Positions 1 to 6,645 of a DNA stretch of 12,924 nt are shown piece after piece; position 1 is the first letter of the stretch, and each line of letters opens with the position of its first letter. Where the stretch lies: NCBI GenBank assembly GCA_026996985.1, contig JALWJR010000058.1:1-12924 (forward strand). The letters run 5' to 3'. The position numbers and the translations under genes are program-made. Under the pieces are notes generated by a model. The model was not told where the DNA came from, ran no database searches, and was given only the letters and a program-made list of their open reading frames with translations. Origin of the DNA: Candidatus Kaiserbacteria bacterium. GTDB taxonomy: Bacteria; Patescibacteriota; Minisyncoccia; Phycocordibacterales; UBA2100.

Positions 1-1
1 T

Positions 2-793
2 CCAAACATATCAGACGATTATGAAAAATCGGTTGAACTGTCAAAAGATAGCGACGGTGACGGTCTAAAAGATTGGGAAGAGGTACTTTTCGGGTTTGAC
101 CCTCATCACCCGGATACCGACAAAGATGGAATTGACGACTACACCGAATATCAAAAAATGCAAGAAGTGTCTGAAGCGACTTCCACCAAAGAGGTTTCTG
201 CAACTACAGACAATGTAACCGACACCATAGCCCACAAAATATTCTCCGCCTATGTTTATTCAAAAAGAAACGGAGCTTTTGACAAAGAATTGTTTAAAAA
301 CGTGGTAACCAAAATAGGGGATGAGACCATAACTTCCAAAATAGATATTCCCAAAGACAAATACACAAAAGATGATTTTAAAAATATAATAAACCCTTCG
401 GTGCGCTCCGCAATGGTATACAGAGCATCTCTTAAAAAAGCCCTGATTGAAACTCAAAATATAAAAGAATATGAGCTTGCAACTTATGCGCGTTTTATAG
501 AAGGAGACAAAAATGCGCTGGATACCTTAAAAAAAGAAGCGAAAATTTATCAAGAAGCCTCCGAGAAAATGCTTGCCATCCCAATCCCGGAAGACATTTT
601 GGATACTCACATTAAACTTGCAAACGCTTTCTATGGACTCTCGCAAGCAATGTATGAACTTGACGATCCGGAAAAAGACCCGATTTTGATGCAGGCGGTG
701 CTTAGAAAATTCTTGTTTTTCGAAAAGCAAATAGAATTATTGTCAAAAAGATTGCAAATTTATTTTAAATCAAAATATAGTATCATTGATTAG
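2..793 (+). CDS. Exported or surface protein with thrombospondin type 3-like calcium repeats (5' partial)
   Basis: The reading frame is open to the left edge, so the start lies outside the window; 263 codons are visible before the TAG stop. Visible residues 16-27 and 38-49 are two acidic loops with identical spacing (D at +0, +2, +4 and +8, E at +11; DSDGDGLKDWEE and DTDKDGIDDYTE). This is the pattern of thrombospondin type 3/EF-hand-like calcium-binding repeats of extracytoplasmic proteins. The remainder, from about residue 55 to 263, is charged, Cys-free and probably alpha-helical, and I do not recognise it. An N-terminal signal peptide or membrane anchor is expected upstream but cannot be seen. 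The next gene starts 1 base after the stop, so the two are almost certainly co-transcribed. An internal ATG at 158 would remove both repeats and is unlikely to be the true start. The calcium-loop call is solid; the role in the locus is inferred from position only. Confidence 0.85.
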   Translation, partial: PNISDDYEKSVELSKDSDGDGLKDWEEVLFGFDPHHPDTDKDGIDDYTEYQKMQEVSEATSTKEVSATTDNVTDTIAHKIFSAYVYSKRNGAFDKELFKNVVTKIGDETITSKIDIPKDKYTKDDFKNIINPSVRSAMVYRASLKKALIETQNIKEYELATYARFIEGDKNALDTLKKEAKIYQEASEKMLAIPIPEDILDTHIKLANAFYGLSQAMYELDDPEKDPILMQAVLRKFLFFEKQIELLSKRLQIYFKSKYSIID

Positions 794-794
794 T

Positions 795-2756
795 ATGAAG
801 CGGTTTTTAGTTGCTTTAATCTTAGCCTTTGCTTTAGCCGGGGTGGCGTATGCAACCACAACTCCGAGCGGGCTCACCTCCAGAGGGATAATGGGGTGTA
901 ACAATGCCGGATTCGGACAAGTTGGAAGTAGAACCCCAATCTCAGCCCATGTTCCGGTTTGGGATTATGCTGTCTCTTTAAACACAAACATTTTGGTATA
1001 TAAGGAGTGTGTTTTGGACATGGTGAACAACAAATTCAAACAGGCGGCCATAGCGCGTATCACAAAAAGCGGACTTGAAGCGATAATAGGTATCCAAAAT
1101 GGTGATGCTCAGTTTGTAACAAATGTTAAAGCGTATTTTGCAGACAAAAGAGATAAAAGGTTCAGAGAAATATTCGATAAAGAAACACAAAATATCTGCT
1201 CCCCGTTCAAAGACAAGCTTAAAAATCGCTTGGAGAAAGACTACAGAATAAGTGCAAACAAACCATACGAGGCTTTCTCTTGTACGGTTGATGAAGCAAG
1301 AATGGAAGCTTGCAGAAACGGAGATCTGGAAGGGTGTGGTGGACTCTCCGGACTGTTGCAGTTTGTCTCAAACCCGTCAAACAATGCCATTTATGCATAT
1401 TTTAAAACAAAATCCTATGTTGGCTCTCAACTGCAAAGAGAGGAATATTTAAACAAGATGCAGTTGGACTGGGGTAGAGGATTTAAACCCAAAACCCAAA
1501 CCGAGAGCATAACATTAAATGATGGAACAGTTGTTGATATTGAAAAGGTTGTAACTCCGGGATATCTGATAGCGCAATATGCATCTGATCTGATAGGAAC
1601 AGGTTTGCGACAGATGGAAAATGCTGATGAGATAAATGAGATCATAGGCGTTCTTATGAGAAACATCGGAACTCAAGTGGTTGCGGATCAAGGAGGCTTC
1701 TCCGGTTTGGCGCTCGGATCAGATTCTTACGGATCTTACCTTGATAATATTATTGAAGAGTCCTTCGGTGGAGCAAGAGACGCTTTTGTTCAAAACGCAA
1801 TTGATTCTTTAAATTCAGCAATTAAAACACAACAAGACATGATAAATGCTCTTGAGAGAGTTTTGCAAGCCATTGTGACTGAAAAAAACGAAGTGCGAGC
1901 GCTCGAGATGGTATGCATTGAAAAGCTGTTGGAAGAAGGAGAAAGGCAAGCTAAAGAAGAGTTATGTCTCAGCTCAATGGGAACAACCACAGGGTGTGCT
2001 GTAGTCGTTGACAGGTCATATGATACCGGATCTGTTGAAGTGTACGAAAGTGCTCTTGAAAGAATATCCGCCTCAGGTTATGCGCGCTCTTCAACTTCTT
2101 CCGTTGAAATCTCATTTAGATCGGGTGGTTCTGTGGCCGGAAAAGAAAAGGTGAGCCCAACAGGTGAGTACAAAAAAATCACAGGTTCACCCCAAGATTT
2201 ATCTTCTCTTGCTGACGGAAACATAAGACCATATGTAAAAGAGGGAAGTTTTACATCTCTGGGGCAGTTCATATTCCAAAAAGAAACCATAGGTGACAGG
2301 CCTCTTTACAAAGCACCTTATGACCTACCTGATGTCACAATTATTGCCACGAGCCCAACAACCACCGTCTCACAACTTAGAAAAGTTTATGATTTGAAAA
2401 GAGATCATGGTCAAGCTGTAATTGAATCAAGCTCCAATGCCACAAATTACTCTCAAATCAAAGAAATATATCAATATATCGATACAATCAATCAGTATAT
2501 TGTGTCTATGCAAGATGCGAAAACGCGTATTTTGGAAGAACAATCGCAAGAGGCGATTGCTGAAGCCGAAAATCTTTTGCAACAAGTAAACAGCGATGCC
2601 GAAGTTGTTATATTTACCCAGCAGATGAACGGTCAAATCGCAAGGATAAGTGAAATATCTGATAATACCAGAGATGATTGGACTGCAAACGGAGCCTGGT
2701 GCAGTTCTGATAAAAACACTTTAAGATCCGCTTTGGCAAAATATCGCACAAACTAA
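795..2756 (+). CDS. Cysteine-rich exported protein of a CPR type IV secretion-like locus, function unknown
   Basis: This protein of 653 residues begins with a clear signal peptide (MKRFLVALILAFALAGVAYA, probable cleavage after residue 20), which favours the ATG at 795 over the in-frame TTG at 786. It has ten cysteines (35, 72, 135, 163, 173, 181, 374, 391, 401, 636), clustered at 163-181 and 374-401. Nearly all other proteins of the locus have none, so disulfide bonding outside the cytoplasm is likely. Residues 253-300 carry a TPG...ADEINEIIG segment that I recall from long hypothetical proteins next to virB4-like genes in Parcubacteria; this is memory, not a search. Helical or coiled-coil stretches lie near 325-395 and 550-625. 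No transmembrane anchor follows the signal peptide. The gene starts 1 base after the previous stop with no Shine-Dalgarno sequence, and ends at a strong terminator. A VirB5-like or other surface-assembly role is possible but unproven. Confidence 0.87.
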   Translation: MKRFLVALILAFALAGVAYATTTPSGLTSRGIMGCNNAGFGQVGSRTPISAHVPVWDYAVSLNTNILVYKECVLDMVNNKFKQAAIARITKSGLEAIIGIQNGDAQFVTNVKAYFADKRDKRFREIFDKETQNICSPFKDKLKNRLEKDYRISANKPYEAFSCTVDEARMEACRNGDLEGCGGLSGLLQFVSNPSNNAIYAYFKTKSYVGSQLQREEYLNKMQLDWGRGFKPKTQTESITLNDGTVVDIEKVVTPGYLIAQYASDLIGTGLRQMENADEINEIIGVLMRNIGTQVVADQGGFSGLALGSDSYGSYLDNIIEESFGGARDAFVQNAIDSLNSAIKTQQDMINALERVLQAIVTEKNEVRALEMVCIEKLLEEGERQAKEELCLSSMGTTTGCAVVVDRSYDTGSVEVYESALERISASGYARSSTSSVEISFRSGGSVAGKEKVSPTGEYKKITGSPQDLSSLADGNIRPYVKEGSFTSLGQFIFQKETIGDRPLYKAPYDLPDVTIIATSPTTTVSQLRKVYDLKRDHGQAVIESSSNATNYSQIKEIYQYIDTINQYIVSMQDAKTRILEEQSQEAIAEAENLLQQVNSDAEVVIFTQQMNGQIARISEISDNTRDDWTANGAWCSSDKNTLRSALAKYRTN

Positions 2757-2761
2757 ACTTT

Positions 2762-2813
2762 AGACTTGTTCCCAAACAGACACTTTGTGTTGTGTGGGAA
2801 CAAGTCTCTTTTT
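2762..2813 (+). terminator. Rho-independent terminator after the Cys-rich exported protein gene
   Basis: A perfect 13-bp stem (AGACTTGTTCCCA at 2762-2774 pairing with TGGGAACAAGTCT at 2795-2807) encloses a 20-nt loop that contains a smaller ACAC/GTGT helix. C and five Ts (2809-2813) follow. It begins 6 bases after the TAA stop and should separate the first two genes from the VirB6-like gene, which has its own -10 box 17 bases beyond the T-run. Confidence 0.9.
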
Positions 2814-2827
2814 AAAAAATTGGTTGA

Positions 2828-2842
2828 TGGTACAATAAAATC
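2828..2842 (+). promoter_or_regulatory. Extended -10 promoter placed for a leaderless VirB6-like mRNA
   Basis: TGG then TACAAT (2831-2836) is followed by exactly six bases (AAAATC) before the ATG at 2843. No Shine-Dalgarno sequence and no convincing -35 box are present. With usual -10 geometry, transcription would start at the A of the AUG. Confidence 0.7.
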
Positions 2843-4915
2843 ATGGATTGGCTTTTATCTAATGTGGGATCCGGAATTGACACCATATTCGGTACTTTAA
2901 TAGGAGTTATTAGCGGTATTTTCATGTCGGTTATCGCCATGATAATGATTTTTGCCGGACGCATTTTTGAGGCCTTGCTTGATTTTACAATTTTGAGTTT
3001 TTCCGACAACTTTGCAACTTTGGTTGAAAACGGCGTGAATGTGTCTTGGGTTTTGTTCAGAGATATAACAAATATTGTTTTAATAGGAATGTTTGTTTAT
3101 TTGGCTTTCAATGTGATGCTTAACATCACTTCCATCAGTGTTGAGAAGCTGGTTGTCAGAGTCTTGGTAATGGCGGTTTTGATAAACTTTAGCCTGTTTG
3201 CAACCAAGGTTATAATTGATATTTCAAATATAACGGCGATTAAATTTTACGAGCAAATGAAAACTGATAGAGGACTTGCCGTGTTTATTATAGAAAAAGC
3301 CGGCATAGCCTCAGGTTTCAATACTGATGATTTATTATCAGGTTTTTCCGCGTTTAGTGATGCGGTCTCTGCCGGCTATGATAACGGAACGGTTGCTGTA
3401 ATCGTTTACTCCTTAATACTCTCCAGTTTACTGGCCGGACTTATCGGTATTTTTATTTACGGAAGTATTCTTCTTATAAGCAGGGTTTTGGCTCTGATTT
3501 TTTTGATGATTACATCACCGCTTGCTTTTGCTTCATGGATGGTTCCCGGGCTTGAGCACCATTGGCGTAATTGGTGGTCAATTCTTTTGAAAAACGCTTT
3601 TTTTGCGCCTTTTTTGATGCTTTTTTTGTGGGCATCAACAAAAATTATGGATGGTATTAATGCTGACTCATCGTCTGTTGTAAAACTGCTTTCAGATCCA
3701 AATGCCTTGGCTTCCGATTTGGTAATAAAGGGGCTGTTTTATACCGTAATAGTTCTCGGCCTTTTCTACGCATCAATAAAACTGGCAAATTCGTTCTCTG
3801 TTATGGGCACATCTTTGGCGGAGTCATTGGGTGTGCGCGCATTTGGCGCAACCATGAAATGGTCCGGTGCCGGGGTGCTCGGCCAGATGAGCGCCGGGGC
3901 AGGCTCGGCCGTACTGCGCGCAGGAGTGGGTCACGGGGCTAACGCTCTACAGAAAGCAAATCGCAGGCTCGCTAGAGTTCCGTATATCGGTAACCTTGCA
4001 AGCGCAAGACTTGATAGAGCCCTTGAGAAAACCAAAAAGTCAGGTATGAGATTGGGAGATTCCGAAAAAGCTCGCGAGTTTGCCTCAAAAGCGGGAATCT
4101 CACTTGCTCCAACCTTAAAACCCGAACAAAGAGTGAAATTTGAACAAGCTGTAATTGAGAAAAAAAGAGAAGCGCAAGCCAAAAAAGAAGAGCATGAGGC
4201 GCAACGAACATTAAAACAGCCAAACAGAAGCGAAGAAGATTTAAAAAAATACAAAAAAATGCAACAAGAACACTTACAAATGTATGCTAATGTTGCCGAA
4301 AAAGAAATGGGGAAGGCAAGCAAAAAAATGGCGGAGGCCGGAAGAGCTATACAAGCTCTTGATAAAAGCATTGAGCAAGCAAACACATCAGGTGATTATG
4401 AGCGCGCCGCCAAACTACAACAAGAAAAAAGGCAACAAGAACAGATTATAAACCAAGCGACCGAGAAAATAAGTAGTCTGCGTGAGAAAATAAACAAGGT
4501 GGAACAAGCAAAACTTCAAGCGGCACAAGGAGAAAATGTTGATTTGTCATCAATCTACAGCGAAGTGGCTGAAGCCCTTCCCGAAGGAAGTTCTGCTCGC
4601 AGAGAACTTGAAGCAATACACCAAATGAGAGATGAAATAAGAAAGCAGTTGATGACAAAACAGTACTTCAACCCCGATGCATACCAAGTGAGTGATAAAC
4701 CCGGTGTATTAAATAGAATGTTTGACCCAACAGCAAAAGAAATTAAAAAAGAAGCGGTAAAGTTGGCCGATTATCCTGATCAATACAAAAAACTGGGAGG
4801 ACAATTTAAAGATGAAGCTGTTGCAACAAAAGAGGTTGTAGACAGAGCAATAAGAGAGTTGGCCCGAGGCGGAACAAAATATGTCAAACCTCCAAACAAC
4901 CAAAACACACAGTAG
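2843..4915 (+). CDS. VirB6/TrbL-like polytopic membrane protein with long coiled-coil C-terminal tail
   Basis: This 690-residue protein resembles CPR VirB6/TrbL-type inner-membrane channel components. Hydrophobic segments lie near residues 13-50, 68-93, 104-128, 183-226, 246-266 and 294-312. Marks I associate with CPR members of this family include SWVLFRDITNIVLIGMFVYL (69-88), the LINFSLFATKVIIDISNI stretch (113-130) and TSPLAFASWMVPG followed by a WW pair (224-245). Residues 328-370 form a Gly/Ala-rich linker encoded by a locally GC-rich stretch. From about 385 to 690 the protein is hydrophilic and rich in Lys, Glu and Gln, with probable coiled coils near 430-560, ending in an Asn/Gln/Pro-rich tip. 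The expected role is the membrane channel or scaffold that works with the VirB4 ATPase encoded downstream. There are no cysteines. The start is fixed by the -10 box six bases upstream and by the hydrophobic N-terminus. Confidence 0.85.
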   Translation: MDWLLSNVGSGIDTIFGTLIGVISGIFMSVIAMIMIFAGRIFEALLDFTILSFSDNFATLVENGVNVSWVLFRDITNIVLIGMFVYLAFNVMLNITSISVEKLVVRVLVMAVLINFSLFATKVIIDISNITAIKFYEQMKTDRGLAVFIIEKAGIASGFNTDDLLSGFSAFSDAVSAGYDNGTVAVIVYSLILSSLLAGLIGIFIYGSILLISRVLALIFLMITSPLAFASWMVPGLEHHWRNWWSILLKNAFFAPFLMLFLWASTKIMDGINADSSSVVKLLSDPNALASDLVIKGLFYTVIVLGLFYASIKLANSFSVMGTSLAESLGVRAFGATMKWSGAGVLGQMSAGAGSAVLRAGVGHGANALQKANRRLARVPYIGNLASARLDRALEKTKKSGMRLGDSEKAREFASKAGISLAPTLKPEQRVKFEQAVIEKKREAQAKKEEHEAQRTLKQPNRSEEDLKKYKKMQQEHLQMYANVAEKEMGKASKKMAEAGRAIQALDKSIEQANTSGDYERAAKLQQEKRQQEQIINQATEKISSLREKINKVEQAKLQAAQGENVDLSSIYSEVAEALPEGSSARRELEAIHQMRDEIRKQLMTKQYFNPDAYQVSDKPGVLNRMFDPTAKEIKKEAVKLADYPDQYKKLGGQFKDEAVATKEVVDRAIRELARGGTKYVKPPNNQNTQ

Positions 4916-4919
4916 CCGA

Positions 4920-4953
4920 TTAACAAAAACAAACAGGGGTGTATAATTAATTT
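4920..4953 (+). promoter_or_regulatory. -35/-10 promoter placed for a leaderless mRNA
   Basis: TTAACA (4920-4925), a 16-bp spacer and a consensus TATAAT (4942-4947) are followed by exactly six bases (TAATTT) and the ATG at 4954. TG directly abuts the hexamer instead of being one base away. A GGGG at 4936-4939 lies upstream of the predicted transcription start and too far from the ATG to act as a ribosome-binding site. Confidence 0.75.
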
Positions 4954-5391
4954 ATGCAATATCAAGAATATCTAAAAGAGCTGCCGGATGTTGTACGCAA
5001 AATAATAGAAGATGCAAACGTCCCCGAGAAAATGCGACAACTTGCCAAAGAATATAAGCTTCACTTGGATAAATGGTCAGCTTTGGAAAATGAAATAATG
5101 CTCGCTTTGGTTGGCGCCAAACAACCCGAGGCCCTTGCCGAGAATATAAAGCGAGCAATTGATGTTGACTCAACCGTAGCTGTTGCAATTACCGAGGATG
5201 TGGCGAAACTCGTTTTCCACCCAATACGAGAAAGGCTTGAGCAAGAATTAAACGGCAGAAAATCAGCCAGAGACACGTTAATAAATCAACCTCAACAACC
5301 TGCACAAAAAAACTACACATACTCACCCGGAGTTAAAAGTACGGAAAGAAAAACAATTCACGATGACCCCTACAGAGAGCCGATTGAATAA
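4954..5391 (+). CDS. Small helical cytoplasmic protein of the secretion locus, function unknown
   Basis: This protein of 145 residues has no signal peptide, membrane segment or cysteine. Residues 1-105 look all-helical. They include a KLHLDKWSALENEIMLALVG segment (35-54) and an EDVAKLVFHPIRERL segment (81-95) that recall a short hypothetical family common beside CPR virB4-like genes (recollection only). Residues 110-145 form a Gln/Pro-rich, probably disordered tail. The gene lies between the VirB6-like and PrgI-family genes and has its own leaderless-type promoter. A small cytoplasmic cofactor or regulator of the complex is one possibility, but no catalytic or binding motif is visible. Confidence 0.75.
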   Translation: MQYQEYLKELPDVVRKIIEDANVPEKMRQLAKEYKLHLDKWSALENEIMLALVGAKQPEALAENIKRAIDVDSTVAVAITEDVAKLVFHPIRERLEQELNGRKSARDTLINQPQQPAQKNYTYSPGVKSTERKTIHDDPYREPIE

Positions 5392-5408
5392 TCAACAAAC
5401 AAAAGCTG

Positions 5409-5423
5409 TGTTACAATACACAT
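5409..5423 (+). promoter_or_regulatory. Extended -10 promoter placed for a leaderless PrgI-family mRNA
   Basis: TGT then TACAAT (5412-5417) is followed by exactly six bases (ACACAT) and the ATG at 5424. No clear -35 box or Shine-Dalgarno sequence is seen. Confidence 0.7.
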
Positions 5424-5915
5424 ATGCAGTTTCAAGTTCCACAGTTTATAGAGGTTGAAGATAAAATATTCGGTCCACTTACCTTGAAACAGGCCATATA
5501 CATAGGAGGGGGCGGGGGATTGGCTTTTTTAATCTGGCGTTTTCTGCCAAAATTTGTGGCTCTTCCACTTTTGGGCGTGGTGATTGGGTTTGCTGTAGCT
5601 TTAGCTTTTTTTAAAATCAATGGTAGACCGTTTATTGTTGTTTTGGAATCATCTCTTTTGCATTTTTTGGGTCCCAAGCTCTATCTTTGGCGACCTGATT
5701 ATGTAAAAAAAAGAAAAAAGAAAAAAGAAAAAAGCATATCCCCAATATCTCAAGTTGATATACCAAACCTGTCGGAGCACAAACTTCGCTCCTTGGCGTG
5801 GAGTTTGGATATAAATGAAAATTTACAAAATGAAAGACAAAGATCTCTGCAGACAATGGCTCAGGATATAAACACCGCGCTAAATAAAACGGAACAAATA
5901 TATAGACCACTTTAA
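5424..5915 (+). CDS. PrgI-family (VirB3-like) membrane protein
   Basis: This 163-residue protein shows the standard PrgI-family layout. An N-terminal MQFQVPQFIEVEDKIFGPLT motif is followed by two transmembrane segments (about 24-40 and 43-63), then the FKINGRPF (63-70) and PKLYLWRPDY (84-93) motifs. PrgI-type proteins occupy the place of VirB3 beside VirB4 in type IV secretion systems of Gram-positive bacteria and CPR, and are thought to help dock the ATPase at the membrane. The gene order here (VirB6-like, small protein, PrgI, TraC-like, VirB4) fits that role. Residues 95-103 form a Lys/Arg tract encoded by a repeated A6G unit. The roughly 60-residue tail after it is hydrophilic and not recognised. 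The start is fixed by the family motif and the -10 spacing. Confidence 0.9.
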   Translation: MQFQVPQFIEVEDKIFGPLTLKQAIYIGGGGGLAFLIWRFLPKFVALPLLGVVIGFAVALAFFKINGRPFIVVLESSLLHFLGPKLYLWRPDYVKKRKKKKEKSISPISQVDIPNLSEHKLRSLAWSLDINENLQNERQRSLQTMAQDINTALNKTEQIYRPL

Positions 5916-5960
5916 TTATCAACAAAAACATTTATATACAATAAAAACAAAGACAAAATG

Positions 5961-5975
5961 TGCTAGCATATAAAC
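5961..5975 (+). promoter_or_regulatory. Extended -10 promoter placed for a leaderless TraC-like mRNA
   Basis: TGC then TAGCAT (5964-5969) is followed by exactly six bases (ATAAAC) and the ATG at 5976. The 60-base gap also holds a TACAAT at 5937-5942, 33 bases from the ATG, which could be a second, weaker promoter. No Shine-Dalgarno sequence is visible. Confidence 0.65.
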
Positions 5976-6626
5976 ATGGCAAATGTTTCAGCTCGCGCAG
6001 CGCAAGAGTTTGTGCCCATCAAAGAGGTTAGAGATGGAATAGTTGTTTTAAAAGATGGCACCTTGCGCGCCATTTTAATGGCAAGCTCGCTTAATTTCGC
6101 CTTAAAAAGCGAAGATGAGCAAAACGCTTTTATAATGCAGTTTCAAAACTTCTTTAATGCGCTTGATTTTCCTGTGCAGATATACATACAATCACGCGAG
6201 CTTGATATAAGGCCTTATTTACAAACCCTTGAGGAAGCTTACAAAAAAACACTTGATGAACTGATGCGCATTCAAATACGAGAATATATTGAATTTATAA
6301 AAAGCTTTGTTGAGGGGGCCAACATTATGACAAAACACTTTTTTGTTGTTGTACCATATGAGCCCGCCGTTTTAAACATTAAAAAAACCGGACTCTCTTC
6401 CATCTTGCCATTTAAACAGAACTCCAAAAAAACAACAGAACAAGAAGATTTTTCCTATTATGTGTCTCAACTCGATCAAAGAATTGCCGTTGTACAACAA
6501 GGGCTTATAAGAGCTGGTGTTAGAACGGTACAATTGGAGACACAGGAGGCTATAGAACTGTTTTATAAAATATATAACCCCGGAGATGAAGAGCGCCCGG
6601 TTGAGATGATAGGTAAAGAGGTATAA
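5976..6626 (+). CDS. TraC-like N-terminal domain of VirB4, encoded as a separate protein
   Basis: This protein of 216 residues corresponds to the N-terminal TraC-like domain that precedes the ATPase region in full-length VirB4/TraC proteins. Typical segments are FVPIKEVRDGIVVLKDGTLR (12-31), an ALDFPVQIYIQSR stretch (62-74) and HFFVVVPYEP (121-130). It has no P-loop, membrane segment or cysteine. Together with the next gene it totals 831 residues, close to a normal one-chain VirB4. The two frames are separated by a TAA, 19 bases and a separate -10 box, so this is an organised split and not a recent frameshift. To my recollection the split is usual in CPR loci. It probably assembles with the VirB4 ATPase at the membrane. 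Confidence 0.87.
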   Translation: MANVSARAAQEFVPIKEVRDGIVVLKDGTLRAILMASSLNFALKSEDEQNAFIMQFQNFFNALDFPVQIYIQSRELDIRPYLQTLEEAYKKTLDELMRIQIREYIEFIKSFVEGANIMTKHFFVVVPYEPAVLNIKKTGLSSILPFKQNSKKTTEQEDFSYYVSQLDQRIAVVQQGLIRAGVRTVQLETQEAIELFYKIYNPGDEERPVEMIGKEV

Positions 6627-6630
6627 AGCA

Positions 6631-6645
6631 TGATAAAATTAAAGT
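6631..6645 (+). promoter_or_regulatory. Extended -10 promoter placed for a leaderless virB4 mRNA
   Basis: TGA then TAAAAT (6634-6639) is followed by exactly six bases (TAAAGT) and the ATG at 6646. The only purine-rich candidate ribosome site (AGAGG, 6617-6621) is 24 bases from the ATG, inside the previous gene and upstream of the predicted transcription start. Confidence 0.65.

Noticed and set aside
786..794. TTG start at 786 for the Cys-rich exported protein
   Set aside because: The ATG at 795 gives a textbook signal peptide start (MKRFLV) and a 1-base gap; TTG would add three residues and an overlap without any supporting signal.
3931..4386. Long antisense open frame (about 150 codons) opposite the VirB6-like tail
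   Set aside because: It lies opposite a well-supported coding region whose Lys/Glu/Gln-rich codons give few stops on the other strand; the product has low-complexity Ser/Phe/Cys-rich composition and no start signal.
4936..4939. GGGG as a Shine-Dalgarno sequence for the gene at 4954
   Set aside because: It ends 14 bases before the ATG, outside the working distance, and lies upstream of the TATAAT box, so it would not be in the predicted transcript.
5937..5942. TACAAT as the main promoter of the TraC-like gene
   Set aside because: It lies 33 bases from the ATG without TGn or a good -35 box, while TAGCAT at 5964 fits the six-base rule with TGn; kept only as a possible secondary promoter.
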